This document shows positions 38,135 through 46,791 of a stretch of DNA of 64,000 nucleotides, one piece after another. This DNA is from Nocardia kruczakiae NBRC 101016. Lineage in GTDB: Bacteria; Actinomycetota; Actinomycetes; Mycobacteriales; Mycobacteriaceae. The notes beneath the pieces were generated by a model. That model had not been told where the DNA came from, ran no database searches, and saw nothing but the letters and a program-made list of their open reading frames with translations. The translations under genes were made by a program, and so were the position numbers. Where the stretch lies: contig NZ_BDBL01000024.1 in the NCBI RefSeq assembly GCF_001612965.1, forward strand, positions 62,001-126,000. The letters are read 5' to 3'. Position 1 is the first letter of the stretch. Every line of letters starts with the position of its first letter.

Positions 38135-40275
38135 CGCGCTGGGCGCGGATCGTCGGTACCCGCCCGACACTGGTTCTGCTGGCGGCGATCGGTGTGGCGA
38201 TCGTGTGCGGACTGTTCGGCGCCGACGTCCAGCAGCGAGTGAGCGCGGCCGGATTCGCCGATCCCGGAAGCGAATCCGCGCTCGTCGACCGGGTCGTCAC
38301 CGCGCATCTGGGCCGGCAGAACCCCGATGTGATCGCGATCTACACCGCGCCCGACGGACAGGACCTCACCGCACTGGGCCCGCGCGTCCAGCAGGCGGTG
38401 GACCACATCGATCCGGCGCTGCTGGCCCAGCCGGTGCAGACCTACTGGAACAACGCCCCACCGCGCCAGGGTTTCCTGCGGTCGGCGGACGGCCGGCAGG
38501 GGCTGGCGGTGGTGTTCGCCGCCGGTGACGACAATCGGCGCATCGCGGCCTACCACGATATCGCCGCGGCGCTGACCGTTCCCGGCGTCTCGGTGCGCTT
38601 CACCGGCTACAGCGCACTCGCCGACGAGATCGACCGCCAGTCCCGCCACGATCTCGTTCTCGCCGAATCGGTCTCGCTACCGATAACGTTGGCGATTCTG
38701 GTGCTGGTGTTCGGCGGGGTGGTCGCCGCCGGCCTGCCGCTGCTGGTGGGTGTGCTCGCCGTCGTGGGCTCATTGGGCGCGGTCGGGGTGATCGCACACG
38801 TCACCGAGGTGAGTGTGTTCGCCGTGAACGTGGCCTCGCTGCTGGGGCTCGGCCTGGCCATCGACTACGGGCTGTTCGTGGTCACCCGATTCCGGGAGGA
38901 ACTCGCCGCGGGTGCCGCGGTGCCCGAGGCGGTGACCCGCACCCTGGCCACCGCCGGTCGCACCGTCGGATTCTCGGCGCTGCTGCTGGCCTGCGCCTTC
39001 GCCGGCACGTTCGTCTTCCCGCAGGCCGTCTTGCGGTCGCTGGGCTTCGGGGCCATCGCGGCGGTACTGCTGGCCGCGGGGCTGTCACTGACCGTTCTGC
39101 CGGCCGCGCTCGCACTGCTCGGTCACCGCGTCGGCGCCTGGAGCTGGCGCCGCGACGCCTTCGACCGCGGACAGCGGCGCGCGGAGCGGTGGTGGGGCCG
39201 GGTGGTCGACGCGGTGGTGCGCCGGCCCGGAGTCGTGGCAGTCACCGTCGGCGGACTGCTGCTCGTACTCGCCACCCCGGTGCTCGGCGTCCGCCTCGGC
39301 GATGTCGACCACACGGCCCTGCCTGCGGGCAATGCCGTGCGCGCCGGCGTCGACGAACTCGCCACCCGGTTCCCGGAGGCCGGCAGCGGCGCGACCGTCC
39401 TGCTGCGCGGTGACGGCGCCCCACCCGACTCCCGGCCCACGGCCGCCGCGATCCGCGCGCTCGGCGCGGTCCCGGGTGTGCACGACGTGCAGCGACTCGC
39501 CACGGTGGACGACGCGGTCGTGCTGCACGCGGCGCTGGACGACCCCGATCGCTCCCCCGCCGCCACCGAAACCGTCACGCGTATACGGGAACTCGACCCA
39601 CCCGACGGTGTCGACATCCAGGTCGGCGGCGACACCGCGGCCACCGTGGACAGCGTCGCGGCCATCACCTCCCGGATGCCGCTGATGATCGCGGTGATGG
39701 TGCTCGCCACGCTGATCCTGCTCGGCGCGGCGTTCCGCTCGGCGGTGCTGCCGGTCAAGGCGGTACTGCTGGCCTTCCTCAGCCTGGCGGCGACCTTCGG
39801 CATCCTGACCTGGATCTTCTGCCGGGGCCATCTGGCCGACCTGCTGCACGTGAGCGTGGGACCGCTCTCGGCGGGGATGATGGTGCTGATCATCGCCGTC
39901 GTCTTCGGTCTCTCCACCGACTACGAGGTCTTCCTGCTCTCGCGCATGGTCGAGGCCCGCGACGCCGGTTGCGACACCGTGTCCGCGGTCCGCACCGGCA
40001 CGGTTCGCACCGCCCGCGTGATCACCGCCGCCGCAACGCTTCTGGTGTTCATCACCGGCGCCTTCACGCTGTCCCCGCTGACCCCGATGCGATTCCTCGG
40101 CCTCGGCATGATCGTGGCGCTGATCATCGACGCCACGCTGGTGCGGATGCTGCTGGTGCCGGCGCTGGTGCGCTTGATGGGCCCGCTGAACTGGTGGCCG
40201 ATGCGGCCCGCCCGCGATCGTTACCCCGAAGGTAATGGACCTCGCGCACGCGTACCGGCAAGCTCGACATCATGA
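38131..40275 (+). CDS. MmpL-family RND lipid exporter
   Basis: 714 aa, two RND repeats: helix 1, a roughly 150-residue outer loop, then helices 2-6 (about 175-335), and a second outer loop with helices 8-12 (about 520-690). The proton-relay motifs are LAIDYGLFVVTRFREE in the first half and LSTDYEVFLLSRMVEA in the second. MmpL proteins carry lipids such as trehalose monomycolate, PDIM or sulfolipid across the inner membrane. Start and stop overlap neighbours (ATGA), tying it to the beta-lactone genes. It is at the short end of the family, with no long C-terminal tail. No mmpS is adjacent. Confidence 0.9.
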   Translation: MTRWARIVGTRPTLVLLAAIGVAIVCGLFGADVQQRVSAAGFADPGSESALVDRVVTAHLGRQNPDVIAIYTAPDGQDLTALGPRVQQAVDHIDPALLAQPVQTYWNNAPPRQGFLRSADGRQGLAVVFAAGDDNRRIAAYHDIAAALTVPGVSVRFTGYSALADEIDRQSRHDLVLAESVSLPITLAILVLVFGGVVAAGLPLLVGVLAVVGSLGAVGVIAHVTEVSVFAVNVASLLGLGLAIDYGLFVVTRFREELAAGAAVPEAVTRTLATAGRTVGFSALLLACAFAGTFVFPQAVLRSLGFGAIAAVLLAAGLSLTVLPAALALLGHRVGAWSWRRDAFDRGQRRAERWWGRVVDAVVRRPGVVAVTVGGLLLVLATPVLGVRLGDVDHTALPAGNAVRAGVDELATRFPEAGSGATVLLRGDGAPPDSRPTAAAIRALGAVPGVHDVQRLATVDDAVVLHAALDDPDRSPAATETVTRIRELDPPDGVDIQVGGDTAATVDSVAAITSRMPLMIAVMVLATLILLGAAFRSAVLPVKAVLLAFLSLAATFGILTWIFCRGHLADLLHVSVGPLSAGMMVLIIAVVFGLSTDYEVFLLSRMVEARDAGCDTVSAVRTGTVRTARVITAAATLLVFITGAFTLSPLTPMRFLGLGMIVALIIDATLVRMLLVPALVRLMGPLNWWPMRPARDRYPEGNGPRARVPASSTS

Positions 40276-40673
40276 TCGATACCGAAGGAACCCGGCTGTT
40301 CCACAGCACCATGCCGTTCACCGAGAAGCTCGGGGTCGAGGTGCTCGAGCACGGGCCGAAGCTGGTGCGCAGCCGGCTCGCATGGGACGAGAGCCTGTGC
40401 ACGCTGGGCGGCGTCCTGCACGGCGGGGTGCTGATGTCGCTGGCCGACGCCACCGGCGCGGTGTGCGCGTACCTGAATCTGCCGGAGGGCAAACAGGGCA
40501 CCACGACCGTGGAGTCGAAGACGAACTTCCTGCGGGCGGTACGGTCCGGTTACGCGGTGGCCTCGTCGACGCCGCTGCACGCGGGGCGCAGTTTCATCGT
40601 GGTGGAGACCGAAATCCATGACGACGCGGGCAAACTCGTCGGCAAGGTCACCCAGACCCAAGCGGTGTTGTGA
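40272..40673 (+). CDS. hotdog-fold thioesterase (PaaI-like)
   Basis: 133 aa single hotdog domain: LGVEVLEHGPKLVRSRLAWD, the helix motif GGVLHGGVLMSLADATGAVC with the conserved HGG, and TTVESKTNFLRAV. Family enzymes hydrolyse acyl- or aryl-CoA thioesters. Last gene of the cluster, overlapping mmpL by 4 bp; it could proof-read stalled acyl-CoA or provide free acids. A GTGAGC/GCTCAC hairpin (40670-40687) overlaps its stop. Confidence 0.85.
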   Translation: MIDTEGTRLFHSTMPFTEKLGVEVLEHGPKLVRSRLAWDESLCTLGGVLHGGVLMSLADATGAVCAYLNLPEGKQGTTTVESKTNFLRAVRSGYAVASSTPLHAGRSFIVVETEIHDDAGKLVGKVTQTQAVL

Positions 40674-40683
40674 GCTAGCGGGC

Positions 40684-41616
40684 TCACCACGGGGCGGGTC
40701 CGGCGCTGATCGCCATCCGCCCCACGGTGCGGCGGGTCGCGATCAGATCGACGACGGCATCCAGCTCGGCCCAGTCACGCACCTCCACATGCGGCCGTAA
40801 CATGTTCTCCTCCAACAGCTTCCACAACTGCGCCCGATACCGCTCGATCAGTTGCGGCTCGGTCCGCGACAACAATCCCATCGAGAAACCGGTGACCGTT
40901 TTGAGTTCACCCAGCAGCGTGGAGGTATCGACCGCGCCGCCCCCCGCGCTGAAGGCGACCAGCGTGCCGTGTGGTCCCAGGCTGTCCACCCCGCGCTGCA
41001 CCAGGTCACCACCGACACCGTCGAGCACGATATCGAAGGTCTCGGACCACGGACGGTCGTAGGTCACCGCGGCATCGGCGCCGCACTCCCGCACGAAATC
41101 GAACTTGCCGGCCGATCCGACCGCGGCGACCACCCGGGTCGCTCCGGCCGCCCGGGCGAGCCGAAGCGCCAGATGTCCGGCCCCGGAGGCGGCCGCGGTG
41201 ATCAGAACCGCGCTGCCCGCAACGGATTTCGCGGCGTGCACCACGCCCATCGCGACCAGGCCGCCACGCACCACCGCCAGGGCATCGGCCGCCGGCACTC
41301 CGGCCGGGATCTCGGTGACCATCGCCGGTGTGGCACAGACGTATTCGGCATACAACGAGGCGAACACCACCCCACCCACGCGGGCGCCGATCCAGGATTC
41401 TTCGAGGCCGGAGCCCACCGCGACCACCGTTCCGACCATCTCCCCGCCGGGATTCGCCGAGGCGTCGGCCCGCAGCATCCGCACCAGGCCGACACTCACC
41501 CCGGTCAACGCGGTGCGGACCAGCAATTGCCCGGGGCCGGGCACGGGACGCTCGATCTCCACGATCCGGGCACGGGCGAGGCGATCCGCGTCGGGAGTGA
41601 ACTGAATTGCGCGCAC
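40684..41616 (-). CDS. zinc-independent MDR-type alcohol dehydrogenase / quinone reductase
   Basis: 310 aa from GTG 41616 (AAAGG RBS). Medium-chain reductase: N-terminal GroES-like domain (VEIERPVPGPGQLLVRTALT), NAD(P) domain with VLITAAASGAGHLALRLARA and the QOR-like YDRPWSETFDIVLDGVGGD segment. The Cys/His ligands of zinc dehydrogenases are absent. Divergent from the TetR gene at 41783 with an operator-like region between them, so probably its target. It converges on the thioesterase gene. Confidence 0.85.
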   Translation of the reverse strand: MRAIQFTPDADRLARARIVEIERPVPGPGQLLVRTALTGVSVGLVRMLRADASANPGGEMVGTVVAVGSGLEESWIGARVGGVVFASLYAEYVCATPAMVTEIPAGVPAADALAVVRGGLVAMGVVHAAKSVAGSAVLITAAASGAGHLALRLARAAGATRVVAAVGSAGKFDFVRECGADAAVTYDRPWSETFDIVLDGVGGDLVQRGVDSLGPHGTLVAFSAGGGAVDTSTLLGELKTVTGFSMGLLSRTEPQLIERYRAQLWKLLEENMLRPHVEVRDWAELDAVVDLIATRRTVGRMAISAGPAPW

Positions 41617-41712
41617 TGACAGCGCCTTTCGACCGGGGCGGCATGCGGCCGCGACTGAGACTCGGATGACCCGGCAGCGGTTGCCGGGCAGCCTCATCGA
41701 ATTCTTACTACC

Positions 41713-41774
41713 GACGTAAGATTAGGCGGAAGTCTCAACGTACGTCAAGGCGATTTTTATGTCGGTGGTAATAT
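41713..41774 (+). promoter_or_regulatory. operator-like repeats and promoter of TetR gene
   Basis: GACGTA (41713-41718) and TACGTC (41741-41746) form an inverted repeat, and ACGTACGT (41738-41745) is an 8-bp palindrome, between the divergent reductase and TetR genes. TAATAT (41769-41774) is a good -10 that ends 8 nt before the TetR ATG, which points to a leaderless mRNA. Confidence 0.6.
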
Positions 41775-41782
41775 TTTGGTCC

Positions 41783-42406
41783 ATGACCAGCGCACCCCCG
41801 GGACTGCGGGAGACCAAGAAGCAGCAGACCCGCCAGGAGATCTCCGACACCGCGACCAGGCTGTTCATCGAGCGCGGATTCGAGGCGACCACGATCGCCG
41901 AGATCGCCGAGGCCGCACGGGTGGCGAAGAAGACCGTCACCAACTACTTCCCCCGCAAGGAGGATCTGGCGCTGGACTATCACGAACAGTTCGTCGGAGC
42001 CCTCGCCGCGGCGGTGACCGCCCGCGCCGCCAACGAATCGGCCCTCGACGCGCTGCGCCGCCGGTTCCGTACCGCGGCACAGGATCACGCCGCCGACCTC
42101 GGCTTCTCGGGACCGGAGTTCAGCCGCATGCTCGCCGGCAGCCCTACGCTCACCGCGCGGATGCGTGAACTCCACGAACTGCGCGAACAGGCCCTGGCCG
42201 AGGTACTGCCCGGTGACGATCTGCTGCGGCGGGCCGCCGCCGCCCAGTTCGCGGCGGCCTGCCGACTGCTGTTCGAGCGGATTCAGCAGCTACAACTCTC
42301 CGGCGCCTCGCGCCACCATGTCGCGGCCACCGTCACCGCCGAGGCCGAGCGGATCTTCGATCTGCTGGAACCGGCCTTCGGCGATTACGGCCGCGCATCG
42401 CGGTGA
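41783..42406 (+). CDS. TetR family transcriptional regulator
   Basis: 207 aa from ATG 41783. HTH: RQEISDTATRLFIERGFEAT TIAEIAEAARVAKKTVTNYF PRKEDLALDY. The C-terminal helical domain is of the MftR type (RLLFERIQQLQLSGAS). Divergent to the quinone-reductase-like gene. The start 8 nt after a -10 hexamer suggests translation of a leaderless mRNA and argues against the in-frame codons 8 residues upstream. Confidence 0.88.
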   Translation: MTSAPPGLRETKKQQTRQEISDTATRLFIERGFEATTIAEIAEAARVAKKTVTNYFPRKEDLALDYHEQFVGALAAAVTARAANESALDALRRRFRTAAQDHAADLGFSGPEFSRMLAGSPTLTARMRELHELREQALAEVLPGDDLLRRAAAAQFAAACRLLFERIQQLQLSGASRHHVAATVTAEAERIFDLLEPAFGDYGRASR

Positions 42407-42425
42407 AGGGATCGGGGTGAACGGA

Positions 42426-43289
42426 TCAGAGTGAACGCAGCCGCGGCACCAGCTCCGCCGCGCGTTCGGCGTATTCGACCGGATCACGGTCGGGCATGAT
42501 GTCGAATTGCGTAATCCCCAGTGCCGCATAGCGTTCGGCATCGGCGACGAAAGCGTCCGGATCGTTCACGACCGGGCCGATATAGGTGGCGGTCTTGCGG
42601 ATCGCGTCGTAATCGCGTCCCTCCGCCGCGCAGTGCGCGCGCAGCACGTCGAGTTTGTGCGCGACGTCCTCGGGCGAGGAGGCGAACAGATTGCACGCGT
42701 CGGCGTAGCGGGCGACCAGCAGCAGGGTCTTCTTCTCGCCGCCACCACCGATCAGGATCGGCGGCCGCGGACGGCTCAACGGCGCTGGTACACACAGTGT
42801 TTCGTCCAACCGGTAGTGCGTACCGTGATACGGGCCGTTGTCGTCGCTCCACATCTGCAGGCAGATCTGCAGGGTCTGCTCGAGTCGTTCGAAGCGCTCC
42901 CCCATCGGCACCAGCGGCACCCCCAGCCCGCGCTGCTCCCGCTCGTACCAGGAGGCGCCGATACCGAGCTGGGCTCGCCCGCCCGACAGCACATCCAGGG
43001 TGGTGACGATCTTGGCCAGCAGACCGGGATGCCGGTACATCACCCCGGTCACCAGCACGGCCAGGCGCAGCCGCTCGGTCAGCGCGGCGACGTACCCCAG
43101 GGTCGTGTAGGCCTCGAGCATCGGCTCCTCGGCCACCCCGGTGTGTTCCATCTGGAAGTAGTGATCCATCACCGTGAATTCGGTGAAACCGCCCTCCTCG
43201 GCGATCCGCGCGGTCTCCGCGATGGCACCGGCGGTGCGCGCCGGATCGGCGGGAGTCGAGAAGTTCCAGTAGTGCAGACTCAGTTCCAT
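42426..43289 (-). CDS. LLM-class F420-dependent oxidoreductase (paralogue)
   Basis: 287 aa luciferase-like barrel: TEFTVMDHYFQMEHTGVAEE, LRLAVLVTGVMYRHPGLLAK, LDVLSGGRAQLGIGASWYER, and PPILIGGGGEKKTLLLVARY. It shares many segments with the gene at 23917-24828, so the two are paralogues. It converges on the TetR gene (19-bp gap). Substrate unknown. Confidence 0.88.
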   Translation of the reverse strand: MELSLHYWNFSTPADPARTAGAIAETARIAEEGGFTEFTVMDHYFQMEHTGVAEEPMLEAYTTLGYVAALTERLRLAVLVTGVMYRHPGLLAKIVTTLDVLSGGRAQLGIGASWYEREQRGLGVPLVPMGERFERLEQTLQICLQMWSDDNGPYHGTHYRLDETLCVPAPLSRPRPPILIGGGGEKKTLLLVARYADACNLFASSPEDVAHKLDVLRAHCAAEGRDYDAIRKTATYIGPVVNDPDAFVADAERYAALGITQFDIMPDRDPVEYAERAAELVPRLRSL

Positions 43290-43408
43290 GACGCCTCGAT
43301 TCTGCGCAGCGGTGGACAGGTGTCGATACCCGCACCCAGCCTATCCATCGCCGCCGCGCCGACCGCCGACGACCGGCGCGGACGACGGGGATCCGTTGCG
43401 GCCGTGGC

Positions 43409-44257
43409 CTATTCGAAGTCGGCGCGATGGTCGAGGGCCCATTCCCGGAACGTGCGGGCGGGGCGGCCGGTGATCTGCTCAACCCCCGGATGGATCACCG
43501 AGGTGAACGAATCCAGCGCGGTGGCCCGCAGCGCCATGATCGCGTCGGCCATGACCTCGTCGACCCCGGCGGCGAGCAGGGCGGCATGCGCCTGCGCCGG
43601 TTCGGTGGGCACATAGCGCAGCGGCCGCCCCAGAACCTCCGACAGAATCCCGGTCTGCTCCCCCGGCGTCAGCGCCTGCGGCCCGCTCAGCGTATGGATA
43701 CGGCCGTCGTGCCCCGCCTCGACCAGTGCGGCGACGGCGACCGCGGCGATATCCGCCGGGTCGATCACCGCGATACGCCCGTGTCCGTAGGGCGCGTAGA
43801 CCGTATCGTGCTCGCGGACCGTCGGCGCCCAGTGCAGAGCGTTGGACATGAAGCCCAAGGGGCGCAGGATCGTCCACGCGAGCCCGCTGTCGACAACCGC
43901 ACGCTCACCGGCGCGATGCCAGGCCGGGATCGGATCGGTCGCCTCGGCATCGCCGGCGCGCCCCGAGGACAGCTTCACGATGCGCTCGGCCCCCGCCCGC
44001 GCGGCCGCGGTCGCGATATTGCGGTCGTGTTCGGCGAGATCCGGGCCGGTCGACAGCAGAAACACCCGGGAGACACCGCGGAGGGCGGATGTCAACGTGT
44101 CCGGTCGCCCGGGATCGCCGCCGACCACCTCCACATCCGGTGGCAACGCGGCGGCAGCGGGACGACGAGTCAGGGCACGGACCGATTCGCCCACGGCGAG
44201 CAGGTGATCGATCACGGCACGTCCGACGGTTCCGGTGGATCCGGTTACGAGAATCAT
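43409..44257 (-). CDS. NmrA-like NAD(P)-binding protein
   Basis: 282 aa from ATG 44257 (GGAG 5 nt upstream; a GTG two codons earlier is also possible). Atypical extended SDR: ILVTGSTGTVGRAVIDHL nucleotide loop, no YxxxK, and the NmrA/azoreductase-type segments FLLSTGPDLAEHDRN and AWTILRPLGFMSNAL. Members are redox sensors or NAD(P)H:quinone reductases. Upstream lie 270 bp without a gene. Confidence 0.85.
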   Translation of the reverse strand: MILVTGSTGTVGRAVIDHLLAVGESVRALTRRPAAAALPPDVEVVGGDPGRPDTLTSALRGVSRVFLLSTGPDLAEHDRNIATAAARAGAERIVKLSSGRAGDAEATDPIPAWHRAGERAVVDSGLAWTILRPLGFMSNALHWAPTVREHDTVYAPYGHGRIAVIDPADIAAVAVAALVEAGHDGRIHTLSGPQALTPGEQTGILSEVLGRPLRYVPTEPAQAHAALLAAGVDEVMADAIMALRATALDSFTSVIHPGVEQITGRPARTFREWALDHRADFE

Positions 44258-44528
44258 GAGCACTCCATCTCCCGGTAAGGGGTCTCGACCGCGGGACTGC
44301 GGGCCCGCGCTCGATCAGGGTGTGATCCGGGAGGCATATCCGGCTATCCAGCGCACCGGCCGATGCGAAAACTCCCGCCGGGGCGGGGCGCTGCGCCGAT
44401 TTCGTGCATCGGGCGGCCTTGCGGCGCGAATTCTCGCCATCCCCGCTGCCGCTCCCACTCGCACACCGTAACTCGTTCGATACTGGTTAATTGCCCGCTA
44501 TCACATCCACTGGACTTATCCTGCCCAC

Positions 44529-45119
44529 ATGACAACCAGCAAAGAGGGAGTTTACGTGGGGCCATTGCACCAATTGGCCCGTGGCGCATGGCAATCATTG
44601 CTGGTCATCGGCCTGCTGTCGGTGATCGTCGGGATTATCGTGCTCGTCTGGCCCGGTCCGACGCTCGCCGTGGCCGGCATTCTGTTCGGCGTATACCTGC
44701 TGATCTCCGGAATTCTGCAGTTGATCGCCGCCTTCGGCCCACACGTCAGCACCGGCTACCGGGTGCTGACCCTCATCAGCGGCATCCTGTCGTTCATCCT
44801 CGCCTTCTTCGCCTTCCGCAGCATCGGCAACTCCCTGGTGCTGCTGGGCCTGTGGATCGGCATCAGCTGGCTGTTCCGCGGCATCGCCGCCATGGTCGCG
44901 GGAGCCGAAACGCCGCAAGGGGTTCCGGGTCGCGGCTGGTCGATCTTCTTCGGCATCCTGCTGTTGATCGGTGGTATCGCACTGGTGGTCTGGCCCATCC
45001 ACTCGATCACCGTGCTGGCACTGGTCGTCGGCTGGTGGCTGATCTTCATGGGCGTGATGGAGATGATCTACGCCGTCGAGGTCCGCAGCGTGGCCAAGAA
45101 AACTCCCGTCGACCTGTAA
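44529..45119 (+). CDS. HdeD-family (DUF308) membrane protein
   Basis: 196 aa with six predicted transmembrane helices in three pairs (SLLVIGLLSVIVGIIVLVWP, LAVAGILFGVYLLISGILQL, RVLTLISGILSFILAFFAFR, and so on) and the repeated WPGPTL / WPIHSITVLALVVGWWLIFM pattern of HdeD. Linked to acid or envelope stress in enterobacteria; the role here is unknown. Probably transcribed with the next gene. Confidence 0.85.
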   Translation: MTTSKEGVYVGPLHQLARGAWQSLLVIGLLSVIVGIIVLVWPGPTLAVAGILFGVYLLISGILQLIAAFGPHVSTGYRVLTLISGILSFILAFFAFRSIGNSLVLLGLWIGISWLFRGIAAMVAGAETPQGVPGRGWSIFFGILLLIGGIALVVWPIHSITVLALVVGWWLIFMGVMEMIYAVEVRSVAKKTPVDL

Positions 45120-45241
45120 TCGGCCGGCCCACCCTTCGCCTCGGGCGCGAATTCGCCTGGGGCGACGTCGTGTGCCTGCGAACAGGCCCTTTCCCCTGCT
45201 ACCGTCGGGTCCCCTACAGGTTGCCCGCAAGGAGATTCACC

Positions 45242-45505
45242 ATGGGTATCATCACGATGATCATCATCGGCCTCATCGCCGGTGCGATCGCTCGCCTCCT
45301 GGTTCCCGGTAAGGAGAACTTCGGCTGGATTCTGACCATCGTGCTGGGCATCGTCGGCGGTTACGTCGGCGGGACCCTGGGCAGTCTGGTCTTCGCCCCG
45401 CACAAGTTCAGCGTCCACCCGCCCGTCCAGCACACTTTCCTCGGCGCGATCGTCGGTGCCGTGATCATTCTGGTCATCTACAAGGCGATCCGCAGTCGCG
45501 CCTGA
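45242..45505 (+). CDS. GlsB/YeaQ/YmgE-family membrane protein
   Basis: 87 aa. Three hydrophobic segments with the family glycine pattern: IIGLIAGAIARLLVPGKEN, ILTIVLGIVGGYVGGTLGSL, and FLGAIVGAVIILVIYKAIR. Older name: transglycosylase-associated protein; general stress-inducible membrane protein. AGGAG RBS before ATG 45242. Ends at a strong bidirectional hairpin. Confidence 0.9.
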   Translation: MGIITMIIIGLIAGAIARLLVPGKENFGWILTIVLGIVGGYVGGTLGSLVFAPHKFSVHPPVQHTFLGAIVGAVIILVIYKAIRSRA

Positions 45506-45515
45506 GCGCACGAAC

Positions 45516-45551
45516 AACGGGCCCGGCTCCTGCTTCGGAGCCGGGCCCGTT
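45516..45551. terminator. bidirectional terminator
   Basis: Perfect 15-bp stem AACGGGCCCGGCTCC / GGAGCCGGGCCCGTT with a 6-nt loop, between the convergent GlsB-like and mce genes. Confidence 0.85.
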
Positions 45552-45563
45552 GGCGTCATGGGG

Positions 45564-46607
45564 TCAGGGGCGGCAGACCGCCGACTGGTTGTGCCCGCCG
45601 ATCTGCGAGAACAATCCACGCGGAAACAGGATGCCGTACAGCGAGATGTCGAGGGAGCACAGATACGCGGTGGCGTAGGTCCCGTCCCCGGAGAACTTGC
45701 CGACATCGGAGAGGATTCCGGGCAGATCGATCGCGGCCTGATCCAATTTCGCGCCGTTGTTTATCAGCAGCGTCAGGGCGTCCCGGGTGGAGTTCTGCGC
45801 GGGGGCCAGCTTCGGCTGCACCTGCGAGACCATCGCCACCAAACTATCGGTGGCACCGGCGATCTGCTGCGTCGAGGCCAGCAGCGACTGCCCCTGGTCG
45901 TAGAGGCCGCTGATCAGCGCGCGGGTCTGGGTGATCAGGGTTTCCAGTTCGTCGCTGCGCCGGGCCAGGCCCGACATCACCCCGGACAGGTTCGTGATGA
46001 TGTCTTTCAGGATCGCGTCGCGCCGCTCGAAGTCGGTGGCCAGTGCGGCGGCCTGGGTGATGAAGGCGGACAACGACACCCCGTCGCCCTGCAGCGCCTG
46101 GATCAACGTCGTCGACAGGTCGTTCACCTGCTCCGGGAGCAGATTCTCGAACAGTGGCTGAAAACCGTTGAGGAACGCCGAGATATCGAAGGAGGGCTCG
46201 GTGCGTTCCAGCGGGATCCGCCCACCGGCCGCGAGGAGGCGCGAATCCGGCGCCGTGCCGGGCGCCAGCGCGAGATACCGCTGACCGATCAGGTTCTGAT
46301 AGCGGACCAGCGCCTTGGTGTCGCTGTAGAGGTGCTGATCGCGCTGCACCTCGAAGGTCACCTTCGCCAGATGCTTGTTGGTCTGGGGGTTGACGTCGAA
46401 GCCGATCGCGGTGACCTTGCCGACCCGCACACCGGCGATGCGCACGTCGTCGTTGGGCCGCAGCCCGAGCACATCGCTGAAGATCGCCGAATAACGGTCG
46501 GTGGGGCCGTTCACCGTGCGCGCCAGCGTATTCCAGATCACCACCGTGACCAGAACCGAGACGATGGCGAATGCGCCGAACCCGAGCGCCTGCTTGCGGA
46601 TACTCAC
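45564..46607 (-). CDS. orphan Mce (MlaD-domain) protein
   Basis: 347 aa from GTG 46607 (AGGAGG 5 nt upstream). One N-terminal transmembrane anchor (about 9-28), then the MlaD/Mce domain (YSAIFSDVLGLRPNDDVRIA GVRVGKVTAIGFD) and a long helical part with heptad-like repeats (about 130-290), ending with two Cys (YLCSLDI, SAVCRP). Mce proteins form tubes that carry lipids or sterols through the envelope, normally encoded as six mce genes plus two yrbE permeases. None of those partners is here. It may join a complex encoded elsewhere. Confidence 0.85.
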   Translation of the reverse strand: MSIRKQALGFGAFAIVSVLVTVVIWNTLARTVNGPTDRYSAIFSDVLGLRPNDDVRIAGVRVGKVTAIGFDVNPQTNKHLAKVTFEVQRDQHLYSDTKALVRYQNLIGQRYLALAPGTAPDSRLLAAGGRIPLERTEPSFDISAFLNGFQPLFENLLPEQVNDLSTTLIQALQGDGVSLSAFITQAAALATDFERRDAILKDIITNLSGVMSGLARRSDELETLITQTRALISGLYDQGQSLLASTQQIAGATDSLVAMVSQVQPKLAPAQNSTRDALTLLINNGAKLDQAAIDLPGILSDVGKFSGDGTYATAYLCSLDISLYGILFPRGLFSQIGGHNQSAVCRP

Positions 46608-46722
46608 CACGCCTCCTCGAACTTCCCCACGAAACCCGAAAACGCCGGCAATGATTGCGCTGACCGCAGGCACTGTAGCCGGAGGCGGCCGGTTGTGACC
46701 CATGCCACGCCGGTCGGGAACG

Positions 46723-46757
46723 ACAACAGCCCGGCGCTGGTCGCGCCGGGCTGTTGT
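46723..46757 (-). terminator. hairpin terminator
   Basis: Perfect 15-bp stem ACAACAGCCCGGCGC / GCGCCGGGCTGTTGT with a 5-nt loop, 34 nt past the stop of the membrane-protein gene at 46792, insulating the mce gene downstream. Confidence 0.85.
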
Positions 46758-46791
46758 GCAGACGGTACGAGGGGACGTACCGGGGTATGGA

